A DNA stretch of 56,807 nt, from contig NZ_JAEQBW010000017.1 of the NCBI RefSeq assembly GCF_016679925.1, positions 1 to 56,807 on the forward strand. The letters are read 5' to 3'. The number at the start of each line of letters is the position of its first letter. Positions within the stretch are counted from its first letter, which is position 1. Positions 37,826 through 46,581 of the stretch are shown in pieces. The notes beneath the pieces were generated by a model. It was not told where the DNA came from and searched no databases. It worked only from the letters and a program-made list of their open reading frames with translations. The position numbers and the translations under genes are program-made. Source of the stretch: Marivirga aurantiaca. Its GTDB lineage: Bacteria; Bacteroidota; Bacteroidia; Cytophagales; Cyclobacteriaceae.

Positions 37826-39535
37826 TCATGAATATTCATTGTCAATACTTTTGGCATATTTCGATAACTCTTCCAGTTTCTTTAGTTGAATTTCATCAAA
37901 CCCATAAATATCTTCAAATATTTTAAGCGCTCCGTTCTTATCCACCCATGTAGTTAAATAAGCAATCTGGACATGATATGGTTTTTCCAGATAAACTTTT
38001 TCAGTCTCCCCTTCAACCATCATTTTACTGATTTTATCCTTGTCCCAATCGCCCTGATCCCTTAATAAAAAATAAGCGAATTCCTGAGGATATTCCAATC
38101 TGATACAACCATGGCTAAAAGTCCTTTCTTTTTCATCAAACAAATAGCTCTCAGGGGTATCATGTAAATAGATAGCCAGACTATTGGGCATGATAAACTT
38201 CACTAAACCCAATGCATTAGAGGTGCTCGGTTGTTGAACAACCTTAAAATATTTTTCTTCAATGCTATCACTCTCCCAGTTAACCAGATAGGGGTCCACT
38301 TCTTCCTCATTTTCATAAACTTTGAAATCCCTGTCAATGTAATAGCCCGGGTCTTCTTTGAGTTTTGGGATCATTTCTTCTTTTATAATACTTTGAGGAA
38401 CTGTCCAGGTAGGGCCAAACTCAATGTACTTCAAAGTATCACTAAAAATTGGCGTGGCATTATATTCTTCTCCTACAATTACTTTCATTTTCAATTGTAG
38501 TTCTCCTCCTTTATATGCCCTCAACTTAAATTCCGGCACATTTACTAAAACCATATCTCCCTCCATATCTTCCGGAAGCCAACGCATTCTTTCCAGGTTT
38601 AATGCAATCAACTTTTTCAACTCTTCATCCCCCATATTTAGGTATTTCAAAGTATTTGTCCCGGGCAGTCCGTCCACTTTAATGCTAAAGGACCGCTGAA
38701 AATCTTTTATTTTTTCAATTAAAGTACTATCAACCTGGCTGGCACCTGCTCCCATTTCTGTTTCAATACCCCATTGATTAAGGTTATTTCTGATATATTT
38801 TACGTTTTCATCTTCATAACCAATTTCAAAATCATCCAGATTTTTCATACTGAATTCAATGATTTCCCTTGGCTCACTATGGTTCAATTTTTTTAATTGA
38901 TCTCTGAGATTGACATAAAAAGAGTGACGAGGCTGCAAGGTATCTAATAATTTATTTAATGATGACTGATCATTAATTTCAAGAAGTTGCGGGATCGCAA
39001 ATCCATTGACCTCATCTTTCAACCAAATCCATTCTTTTCTACCGGGGTTTGCAATTCTCCCTTTCTTGAGATGTGTAATGAACAATATAAAAGAAGCAGT
39101 TGCGTCTCTGTCCAATTTCGAAATTCTTCTTGTGTCGGTCTTCTCTTCATTATAAATGCTTTCTGCTTCATCTTTCAAATGATTAAGTCGGTACAAGGCT
39201 GGATCGAGTCCGTAATCTTCAGCAGCACTTAAAACATCAACTAATGAAGTAAATAGTGAAGTTTTCTTTGTTGCATAAAACCATCGGGTTTTACCTCCAT
39301 TTTTTCGGTAGAAATCAGAGACTTTACTGGAGATTTCCTCCTGTCTCGCAGTATCTAAAACCACTGTTTTTTCAAAAAATGAAGGAGTCGTATCTGCTAA
39401 ACTTATAGCTTCCGAATCCTTGGTTATTTTAGATTGATTGCCGGTTCCACTGTTATTATCACAGCCTGTTAATAGATAAAGTAAGAAGTAAAATGCGATA
39501 AAAAATCTTAAGTTCACGTATGTTGCTGTTTTCAA
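37826..39535 (-). CDS. L,D-transpeptidase, YcbB/LdtD-like
   Basis: This 569-residue protein is a predicted lipoprotein (lipobox LLTGC near residue 25). An N-terminal scaffold domain (about 60-240) is followed by a peptidoglycan-binding repeat (IEKIKDFQRSFSIKVDGLPG, about 270-300) and a YkuD catalytic domain from about 330. That domain carries YLHDTPE and SHGCIRLEYP, with the catalytic cysteine. It resembles E. coli LdtD/YcbB, which forms 3-3 cross-links and confers beta-lactam tolerance. It is the first gene of a tandem pair with the smaller transpeptidase. Confidence 0.93.
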   Translation of the reverse strand: MKTATYVNLRFFIAFYFLLYLLTGCDNNSGTGNQSKITKDSEAISLADTTPSFFEKTVVLDTARQEEISSKVSDFYRKNGGKTRWFYATKKTSLFTSLVDVLSAAEDYGLDPALYRLNHLKDEAESIYNEEKTDTRRISKLDRDATASFILFITHLKKGRIANPGRKEWIWLKDEVNGFAIPQLLEINDQSSLNKLLDTLQPRHSFYVNLRDQLKKLNHSEPREIIEFSMKNLDDFEIGYEDENVKYIRNNLNQWGIETEMGAGASQVDSTLIEKIKDFQRSFSIKVDGLPGTNTLKYLNMGDEELKKLIALNLERMRWLPEDMEGDMVLVNVPEFKLRAYKGGELQLKMKVIVGEEYNATPIFSDTLKYIEFGPTWTVPQSIIKEEMIPKLKEDPGYYIDRDFKVYENEEEVDPYLVNWESDSIEEKYFKVVQQPSTSNALGLVKFIMPNSLAIYLHDTPESYLFDEKERTFSHGCIRLEYPQEFAYFLLRDQGDWDKDKISKMMVEGETEKVYLEKPYHVQIAYLTTWVDKNGALKIFEDIYGFDEIQLKKLEELSKYAKSIDNEYS

Positions 39536-40060
39536 AAGATTGCCACTTACAATCTTTTACATGAAAAATAGCTCGGTCTTGCTAAATAATTATTTAATTA
39601 ATGGCATTTAGTGTCCATCTGCCTTCTTTTAGGGAAAACGGCAGGTAAGTGGTTTCCGAACCTTCATAAAAAAATCATGTATCACTTCCTGAAAGGCTAT
39701 TCGTAATAACCTGAGTTCTACGTTCAAATGGGTTTTTAACCCAAATTTAAAATCGAACCCAGGTAAAGAAGTTGTTACATTTAATTGTACTGAAAGTAAC
39801 TACATTGGTTACTAAAACTTATGAATAAATATTATAGTTCCCTTACGTTACTATCAAAATTACCCAAAAGGGAAATAGCAATTCTCATGGTAAAACAAGC
39901 TATTTCAGCTTACCTTTATTCCAAATAATTTTAATTAAGACATGAAGTGAGCATAAATTTTAGAATCCTTAATATACCAACCGAGGATGAATAAAATTTA
40001 TTGAATTCCATAGCCTGCCCCGACTATTTCGGGGTGACCATTGACAATGAACTTATACAC
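39536..40060. other. Intergenic region with dispersed hairpin motif
   Basis: About 525 bases without a gene. It contains a small hairpin TGGGTT/AACCCA at 39729-39743 and, near its right end, the repeat described at 40011. I see no RNA gene. Confidence 0.45.
40011..40040. repeat. Dispersed GC-rich hairpin repeat copy
   Basis: TAGCCTG followed by CCCCGA, a five-base loop and TCGGGG (40018-40034) matches the start and shape of the hairpin at 26906-26927. It lies in the leader of the next gene, so a TTG start at 40001 that reads through it is unlikely to be used. Confidence 0.6.
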
Positions 40061-40534
40061 ATGAAAGCAGCCACCATTAGTGAAATAAAAAAAGAGCTGA
40101 AAGATCGCTCTCCTGAAGAGTTGATGGAGCTATGTTTAAGGCTGGCAAAGTTCAAGAAAGAAAATAAAGAACTACTCACCTATTTACTCTATGAATCTTC
40201 TGACGATGATGCATATATTGAAGCTGTAAAATCAGAAATTGATTTACAATTCGGGGGAATCAATACCAGCAATTACTACTGGATGAAGAAAAGCATCCGT
40301 AAAATCTTGAGAAACACCAAAAAATACATTCGTTACACTCAAAAAAAATCCATCGAGATAGAACTGTTGATTTACTTCAGTTCCAAAATGAAAGCAATAC
40401 AGCCTCCTATCTATCAAAATGCTACCCTTAAAAACATATATGAAAGACAAATTATGGCTATTAATAAAACTATCAGCACGTTGGAAGAAGATTTGCAGTA
40501 TGATTATAACATTTTAATGGGAAAGCTAAAGTAG
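40061..40534 (+). CDS. Small uncharacterised protein (DUF6155-like)
   Basis: ATG at 40061 gives a 157-residue helical, lysine-rich protein without signal peptide. It begins MKAATISEIKKELKDRSPEE, followed by a short basic-helical stretch (LRLAKFKKENKELLTYLLYE) and a region SIRKILRNTKKYIRYTQKKS. The start resembles my memory of DUF6155 proteins of Bacteroidota, but I cannot confirm it. It is convergent to the gene at 40650, and no function is suggested by neighbours. Confidence 0.65.
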   Translation: MKAATISEIKKELKDRSPEELMELCLRLAKFKKENKELLTYLLYESSDDDAYIEAVKSEIDLQFGGINTSNYYWMKKSIRKILRNTKKYIRYTQKKSIEIELLIYFSSKMKAIQPPIYQNATLKNIYERQIMAINKTISTLEEDLQYDYNILMGKLK

Positions 40535-40649
40535 CTTATCCTTTGCAGAACACTTTTGACACAGAATCAATGTAACAATTTCTATCAGTGTTAACATTAG
40601 CCTTCTTACTCTTCTATATATTCTTTATTAGTCCTGATAGAAAAGTAGA

Positions 40650-41135
40650 TCAAAAGGTCCAATTAATTCCAATTCCCCTACTGTTGAACACCATTCCAAG
40701 ATGGTTTCTATAAACTTTTTTACTAATAAGTTTTCGACTGTTATATAATTCAATTGCCAGATCAGCCCTTTTATCAGCCTTGATGCTAATTCCCACTGCG
40801 CCTAAAAACAGACCTGCTCCCAGGCCTCCAATAGCAAAATTAAAGCCCCTATTATCTTCCAAACTAACCAATTGAGATGCTATTGCACTTAAACCAAGCC
40901 CTGCAGTTGTGGCAGCCAAAAAATTAAGCCTACGGGAAGATCTGATTAACTTATGTGCGTCTGTATGAGGTAGCATTATTTTTACTACTTTCCTTAAGGG
41001 TACATTTTCTCCCAGAATATAATATTGGTTCTGTAAGAATTCTTTCTTCCTTTCGATAAGTGGAACATCACTTTGCGCCTGAACGACATTTGAGAAGAGA
41101 ATCGTAAATACAAAAACTACTAAGCCATATTTCAT
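40650..41135 (-). CDS. Uncharacterised secreted or membrane protein
   Basis: A 161-residue protein with a clear signal peptide (residues 1-20, ending VQAQS) and two glycine-rich hydrophobic segments around residues 72-85 and 99-114 (FAIGGLGAGLFLGAVGISIK). It probably sits in the envelope. I do not recognise the family. It is divergent from the OmpA/PD40 gene, with 166 bases between starts holding a good promoter for that gene. Confidence 0.68.
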   Translation of the reverse strand: MKYGLVVFVFTILFSNVVQAQSDVPLIERKKEFLQNQYYILGENVPLRKVVKIMLPHTDAHKLIRSSRRLNFLAATTAGLGLSAIASQLVSLEDNRGFNFAIGGLGAGLFLGAVGISIKADKRADLAIELYNSRKLISKKVYRNHLGMVFNSRGIGINWTF

Positions 41136-41208
41136 AATACAATAATATTATCCTGATATAAATTCACAATAGTTACATGATTTTATTTTATCTCATTAAA
41201 TCATAAGA

Positions 41209-41239
41209 TTGAAAGAAAAATGACAATCACGTACTTTTG
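41209..41239 (+). promoter_or_regulatory. Bacteroidota-type promoter for OmpA/PD40 gene
   Basis: TTG at 41209-41211 (as ATTG) and TACTTTTG at 41232-41239 are spaced by 20 bases, matching the -33 TTTG / -7 TAnnTTTG pattern. Expected transcription start is near 41246, 56 bases before the ATG. Confidence 0.6.
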
Positions 41240-41301
41240 TCTTTAATTTAGATGAATAATTTATAATATTCCTCCCTATTTTTTAAAAAAAAATCCCAAC
41301 T

Positions 41302-43341
41302 ATGAAAAGACTATTTACTATTCTTTTATTGATTCCCCTCTTTGCAACAGCCCAGGATCCCCAAATTCTTTATAAGTTGGAAGAATTGGGCAAAAATGTC
41401 AACACTCGCTACCATGAAACAGCCCCACTTATTACCTCAGATAATCAAAGGCTATATTTTACAGTTTCCAATCATCCCGAAAATACGAATGGCACGGACA
41501 ATACACAGGACATCTGGTATTCCGACAGGTTACCGGATGGAACATGGGGCAAAGCACAACACATGGAATCTCCTTTGAACAAAAGGAAATTTAACCAGGT
41601 ACTTAGTATTTTAGATTATGGAAATACCTTATTGATTAGAGGTGGAAAAAGCAAAAAGAAAGAAGGATTTTCTCTGGTTTTTCGTAATGGGGATAGTTGG
41701 TCCAAACCTGAAAACCTTGACATACAAGATTTTGAAGAAATGAACAATGGACGTTTTTCAGGGGCTGTTATCACACAAGATCGTGCCACAATTGTCATAT
41801 ATATGAGTGAAAGAACAGGAAAGGCCTACAGCGATTTATATGTAAGCAAATTGCAGCCTAATGGATCGTATTCCAAACCTGAACTGATCACCAGCCTCAG
41901 TACCCCTCAAGATGAGTTCGGGCAATACCTTGCCGATAATGACAAAACCATGTACTTTGCCAGCAATCGGCAAGGCACCATGGGAGATGTAGATGTTTGG
42001 AAAACAGAACGTTTGGATGACACGTGGCAAAAGTGGTCAGAGCCAGAAAATATTGGACCTCCCATCAACACTTCGGGATTTGATTCCTATTTCTCAATTG
42101 ATGCCACAGGGAAACATGCTTTTACTACCAGAACTTATGTGAGTGCAGATGGCAGCAATATGAATATCTACGGCTTAGTTCCCAAACCCAAAATTACAGT
42201 GAAAGGGACTGTGCGGGATACTAAAACCGGTGAGGCTGTCGCCCTTCAACTGGAGGTGAATGAAAAGGATAAAAATCCAAAGATTCTCGATGTAAGAAAT
42301 AATGGAGAATATAGTTTCACAACCTATGAGGAAAAACCCTTTCTTTTTAGTGCTCAAAAGAATGGTTATCTTGATTTAGAAGATACCATTGACTTGCGCC
42401 ATATCACTAAAGACACTACCCTTGTTAAAGACCTATTCATTGAGCCGATAAAATCCGAAATATTCTTATATGGCTACATCCTGGAATCTGAAAGTAAATT
42501 CCCTGTGATGGTAGAGATTAGTGCAAAACAAAATAAATGGAATAAAAAAACTACAACCAACTTTTCAGATGGTCAATACCGCATACAACTCAAAGACGAA
42601 GGAGTATATAGTATCAGCATCAATGACTCTATCTATGAACCAATTACTGAAGAGATAAAAGTCAAATTGGAGAAAGACGTTTTCTACAAAGAAATCAGAA
42701 AAGATTTTCTACTTGATAAAAGCATACAACCTTATGTGCTTTCAGGATACGTTTATGACAAGAAAACAAAAGAGCCGCTTGCCGCATCAGTCTCACTGGA
42801 TTTAAATGACACATTAATAGTGAAAACTGAAAGCGATAGTGACGGATTTTATACTGTTCAACTTAAAAAACCTACGAAATACAAAATACATGCAGCAAAA
42901 GCAGACTACCTCAATTTAGAAGAAAGTGTTTCTGTTTTTGACAATCAGGATTTTCTAAATTATAATAAAGATTTATTTTTAGATCCCATTGAAGTGGGTG
43001 TTACAGTCATCATCAAAAATATCTATTTCAATTTTGATAAATCAGATTTGAAAACGGAATCTTTTCCTGAACTGAACAGGCTTACCAATTTAATGCAAAC
43101 CAATCCAGGGATCACTATTGAAATTGCAGGCCATACAGATGACAAAGGTAGCGATGACTACAACATGGATTTAAGTGATGGCAGAGCCAGGGCAGTTATG
43201 AACTACTTACTGGAACAAGGCATTGATCCTGACAGAATGCTGGCCAAAGGGTATGGAGAATCACAACCAATTAGCACCAATCATACAGAAGAAGGTCGTG
43301 CAGAGAACAGAAGAGTGGTATTCACTATTTTAAGCAAATAA
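41302..43341 (+). CDS. OmpA family protein with PD40 propeller and CarboxypepD-like domains
   Basis: The 679-residue protein begins with a signal peptide (ending LFATAQ). PD40 propeller repeats span about 40-290 (for example YFASNRQGTMGDVDVWKTE). Then come about three carboxypeptidase regulatory-like beta-sandwich domains (about 295-560) and a C-terminal OmpA domain (about 565-679, IYFNFDKSDL, AGHTDDKGSDDYNMDLSDGR) that binds peptidoglycan. PorE-like T9SS proteins share this propeller-CRD-OmpA order, but no TPR domain is present here. The block ERLDDTWQKWSEPENIGPPI is close to ERLDDSWENWSKPVNLGSQI of the 7213-8514 protein, so the propellers are paralogous. It is bounded by a strong terminator. 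Confidence 0.9.
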   Translation: MKRLFTILLLIPLFATAQDPQILYKLEELGKNVNTRYHETAPLITSDNQRLYFTVSNHPENTNGTDNTQDIWYSDRLPDGTWGKAQHMESPLNKRKFNQVLSILDYGNTLLIRGGKSKKKEGFSLVFRNGDSWSKPENLDIQDFEEMNNGRFSGAVITQDRATIVIYMSERTGKAYSDLYVSKLQPNGSYSKPELITSLSTPQDEFGQYLADNDKTMYFASNRQGTMGDVDVWKTERLDDTWQKWSEPENIGPPINTSGFDSYFSIDATGKHAFTTRTYVSADGSNMNIYGLVPKPKITVKGTVRDTKTGEAVALQLEVNEKDKNPKILDVRNNGEYSFTTYEEKPFLFSAQKNGYLDLEDTIDLRHITKDTTLVKDLFIEPIKSEIFLYGYILESESKFPVMVEISAKQNKWNKKTTTNFSDGQYRIQLKDEGVYSISINDSIYEPITEEIKVKLEKDVFYKEIRKDFLLDKSIQPYVLSGYVYDKKTKEPLAASVSLDLNDTLIVKTESDSDGFYTVQLKKPTKYKIHAAKADYLNLEESVSVFDNQDFLNYNKDLFLDPIEVGVTVIIKNIYFNFDKSDLKTESFPELNRLTNLMQTNPGITIEIAGHTDDKGSDDYNMDLSDGRARAVMNYLLEQGIDPDRMLAKGYGESQPISTNHTEEGRAENRRVVFTILSK

Positions 43342-43344
43342 TAG

Positions 43345-43389
43345 TTGGTATCAGAAAATTCAGAAATTATACTGGTTTTCTGATACCAA
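43345..43389. terminator. Bidirectional terminator hairpin
   Basis: A perfect 14-base stem: TTGGTATCAGAAAA (43345-43358) pairs with TTTTCTGATACCAA (43376-43389). It lies between convergent genes, so it can end both transcripts. Confidence 0.8.
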
Positions 43390-43416
43390 ACTTAGGGTGT
43401 TTATAATGCGAGCTGA

Positions 43417-44022
43417 TTAAGCCACTTTCCCTTGCTTTGGAAAAGGCCTATAAGCATAATATTGCAATACTGCTTCCAATGCTGCTTCAATGGCTTCATT
43501 AATGGGCAGCATCTGGTTAGCCAACCTAAAATCAATTTGCATCAAATGAGTGTAGTAATCTGAAAATATAGGAACTTGCTCATTTCTCTTCAACATTTCC
43601 ACCGCTTTGGCATAGTTTTCTACTTGTCCCTCTTTAATTAACTTACAAGTCACTAAACGAAGCTTTCCATATTTATCTTTCCCAGCACCATAGCCAAACA
43701 GCCTGCAAATCAACCCTCTATAGGGGTAATTTCCACAGCTTCCTTTGGTGGAATCTGTCAAACTAAGAGGATGGTATAAAATGCAGATTGATGAATTCTC
43801 TGATTGAAGTTTATCCAGCATTTCATGCGCCATTCCTTGTTTGAACCAGTGGAAAGCCAAAGGAAGAAATTCCAGGGGAGAAGCTTCAATATCAGGTTTG
43901 GTACAACATTTGCCACAACCTGAAAAACAGAAGACGCCTGAATTTTCTCGAAAATTATTAATGTCTGAATCAAGGCGGGTATACAATTGTTCTACCGCTT
44001 TTACCTTTTGGATTATGCTCAT
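43417..44022 (-). CDS. YkgJ family cysteine cluster protein
   Basis: A 201-residue cytoplasmic protein with CFSGCGKCC near residue 32 and CGNYPYRGLICRLFGYG near residue 96, the metal-chelating pattern of YkgJ/UPF0153 proteins. Such proteins bind zinc or an iron-sulfur cluster, and their role is unknown. The C-terminal half (AIEAALEAVLQYY) looks helical. ATG at 44022. It is convergent to the OmpA/PD40 gene and separated from the porU cluster by 76 bases. Confidence 0.85.
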   Translation of the reverse strand: MSIIQKVKAVEQLYTRLDSDINNFRENSGVFCFSGCGKCCTKPDIEASPLEFLPLAFHWFKQGMAHEMLDKLQSENSSICILYHPLSLTDSTKGSCGNYPYRGLICRLFGYGAGKDKYGKLRLVTCKLIKEGQVENYAKAVEMLKRNEQVPIFSDYYTHLMQIDFRLANQMLPINEAIEAALEAVLQYYAYRPFPKQGKVA

Positions 44023-44098
44023 ATTTGTAGCGCAAAGCTACATGAATTGAATGAATTAGTTGATAAGTGCTAACACAAATATTTATCAAAAAAATTGA

Positions 44099-45358
44099 TC
44101 ATACCACTTTCACAACACAATATTCTTTTGAAAAATACTTCTTGCTGATTTCTTGAATTCTTGAAGCAGAAATGGTTCTTATGGCATGAACATAAGCATC
44201 AAAATAATTCTGGAAATCAATTCCCTCTGATAATTTAGATTTATAATTATCTGCCTGGCTAAAAATAGTATCCAAATGACCTGCCAATTTGCCCAACATA
44301 TAGTTTTTCACTGTTTCCAATTCCTCTTGAGAAACTTCATGCTGTTGCATATCTTCCATCTCTTTGTAAATCTCTGCTACTGCATCATCTACATGAGCTA
44401 ATTTCACGTCCGCTCCTATCAAATGATAATCTTCATGTTTATAGTTGATCACCATAGAAGATATTCCATAGGTATAGCCTTTATCTTCACGGATATTCTT
44501 CATCAACCTTGACCCAAAATACCCTCCCAGGATTTCATTGGCTATAGATAAAGCAAAATAATCATTATTGGATTTGGGAATGGACAAAGTCCCCATTCTT
44601 AATGAAGCTTGTACGGAACCGGTTTTTTGGAAGATGGTTTCCTCATAATCAGGAGTTAATTTCCCTGTATACGTTACTTCATTTACTTCAAATTTTAGAG
44701 TCCCCAAATAGTCATCAATTAATCCTATTACTTCCTCAGATACTTCCCCGGCAATTACCAATTTAGGTTGGCGAGAATAAAAGTCCTCATAAAAAGAGGT
44801 GACATCCTGTAATTTGAGTTTATTTAAATGTTCTTCTTCCAGTACCACTCCATAGTTAGTGCCCTTCAGAAGATTATTCCTTAGCAACTTCGTAGCAATC
44901 AATGCGTTTTTTTGCGCATTTACTCTCACTTTTTGGATCTGTTGATATTTAAGTTTATCAAAATCAGCTACATCCAGAAGTGGCTCTGTAATAATGCTCT
45001 TCAAAAGGGGTAAAAGAGGGGTAATATATTCTTTGAGACACAGTAAAGAGATTGTGGTATGATCATAATCAGCAGTAACATCCAAATGCGCCCCATAATG
45101 ATCAAGTGTATTTTGTAAAACTTCAGCCGGATAACTCTTGGTACCTTCTGTTAGTAATTTCGCACTCATATAAGCCTGTCCCGGAACTTGATCATTCACT
45201 TTCCCGAAAGGAAGCATATAATCTATTTTTATAACAGGATTGGTATCATCAGTAAGACAATGTATTTCCAGGTTATTTTTAAGTTTGGTAATTGAAGGCT
45301 TTGTAAGTGCCAAATCATCCAACATATACGCTTCAGGCGCTTGGGTTCTGTCCAACAT
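44099..45358 (-). CDS. M16 family peptidase-like protein, zinc motif absent
   Basis: A 419-residue M16-type protein. Active M16 subunits carry HxxEH, but the corresponding stretch here is AKLLTEGTKSYP with no HxxEH, so it is probably the non-catalytic partner. The C-terminal half has RMGTLSIPKSNNDYFAL and NIREDKGYTYGISS, the usual R-Y region. A catalytic partner is not in the window. It is the last gene of a probable operon after porV (six bases apart). Confidence 0.85.
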   Translation of the reverse strand: MLDRTQAPEAYMLDDLALTKPSITKLKNNLEIHCLTDDTNPVIKIDYMLPFGKVNDQVPGQAYMSAKLLTEGTKSYPAEVLQNTLDHYGAHLDVTADYDHTTISLLCLKEYITPLLPLLKSIITEPLLDVADFDKLKYQQIQKVRVNAQKNALIATKLLRNNLLKGTNYGVVLEEEHLNKLKLQDVTSFYEDFYSRQPKLVIAGEVSEEVIGLIDDYLGTLKFEVNEVTYTGKLTPDYEETIFQKTGSVQASLRMGTLSIPKSNNDYFALSIANEILGGYFGSRLMKNIREDKGYTYGISSMVINYKHEDYHLIGADVKLAHVDDAVAEIYKEMEDMQQHEVSQEELETVKNYMLGKLAGHLDTIFSQADNYKSKLSEGIDFQNYFDAYVHAIRTISASRIQEISKKYFSKEYCVVKVV

Positions 45359-45364
45359 AAATGA

Positions 45365-46555
45365 TTATTCTGTAATAGAGGTTCTGTTCTCGGAATTTAG
45401 GTTTTCTAAACTAAAAGTCGCTGTAAAACGAAGTGTTTCAGCTAAAGGATTCTGTTGCTTGGTGGGAATCAGGTAAGAAAAATCCAATCCCAGTACCTGA
45501 TACCTAAACCCAAGGCCTGCTGTAAAATATTGACGGCCTCCTTTTGTCACGTGCTCATAAAAATAGCCCGTTCTCACTGCAAAAATCTCATTATACCAAT
45601 ACTCCAAACCGGAAGCAATACTAATCTCTCTTAACTCTTCCTGGTATCCACCGGGTGCATCCCCGAAAGAGCCAAACATCCCTTCCAATAATGTAACTCT
45701 AACAGTATCATCTTCATTTGGAGTAGGTACCATTAATTTATTGAAATCCACTGATAAGGTAATGTTGTTGTAAGGATCAATTGCGGTAGTAAAGGCCGTC
45801 CCAATCCTAAGATTTATAGGCAAGAATTGCTCATTGTCATCATCAGAATAAGTGATCTTATTTGAAATATTGGAAATTTGCAGGCCTGAAGAAAATTCTG
45901 AATCATTTCCATTAAACAAAACAGATTTAGTGTAGAACACTCCTAAATCAACTCCCAATGCAGTGGCAGGCTTTGGGTCTTCCAAGTTACTACCTTGGTA
46001 ATCGCCAAATAGGTTGGATCTTGCCACCCTTGCAGTTAATGAAGCACTAAAATTGTCACTCAGTTTTCTTGAATAAGCTACCGCAAAAGAGAAATCTTTA
46101 GGCGATGCTTCCAAACCATCTCCTGGTTGCCCTGTATCAGTAAAAAATATGCTTCCTAAATCGAAATATTTCATATCGATACCTATTACTTGTTCCTGGC
46201 TAATTCTGTAATAGCCACTTAAGTAGGAAATTGACATGTCGTTTACACCAATTTTAGTAAGCCAGGGAGAGTACGAAAGGGATGCTCCGATTTCATTTTT
46301 CACAAACGCCAATCTCGCAGCATTCCACTGCATAGCATTTGCATCGGGAGATAATGCCACTCCTACATCTCCCATACCAGCTGAACGAGAATCAGGTGAA
46401 ATCAATAGAAAGGGCATAGCAGTTGTAATGACATTTCTCTGCTCTTCAAGGCTTTGTCCTGTAGGAGTAACTCCACCTCCAGTAACTTGTGCTTTGATAG
46501 ATGGGCTCATCGCTACCAGAGCAATAACATAAAATATAAATTTTGCTTTTCGCAT
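45365..46555 (-). CDS. porV: T9SS outer-membrane shuttle protein PorV
   Basis: A 396-residue barrel protein with signal peptide (ending SIKAQ). Family features are SPDSRSAGMGDVGVALSPD and NAMQWNAARLAF near residue 70, and a barrel-rich C-terminus. PorV (LptO) shuttles T9SS substrates with C-terminal sorting domains to the PorU sortase. It lies 26 bases downstream of porU, matching the known pairing. Confidence in the family is high, with no motif missing. Confidence 0.93.
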   Translation of the reverse strand: MRKAKFIFYVIALVAMSPSIKAQVTGGGVTPTGQSLEEQRNVITTAMPFLLISPDSRSAGMGDVGVALSPDANAMQWNAARLAFVKNEIGASLSYSPWLTKIGVNDMSISYLSGYYRISQEQVIGIDMKYFDLGSIFFTDTGQPGDGLEASPKDFSFAVAYSRKLSDNFSASLTARVARSNLFGDYQGSNLEDPKPATALGVDLGVFYTKSVLFNGNDSEFSSGLQISNISNKITYSDDDNEQFLPINLRIGTAFTTAIDPYNNITLSVDFNKLMVPTPNEDDTVRVTLLEGMFGSFGDAPGGYQEELREISIASGLEYWYNEIFAVRTGYFYEHVTKGGRQYFTAGLGFRYQVLGLDFSYLIPTKQQNPLAETLRFTATFSLENLNSENRTSITE

Positions 46556-46581
46556 GTTATAGGGATTTATCTCAAATATAC

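Noticed and set aside
40001-40060. TTG start for the small unknown protein
   Set aside because: It would translate a dispersed hairpin repeat, and an ATG at 40061 is available.
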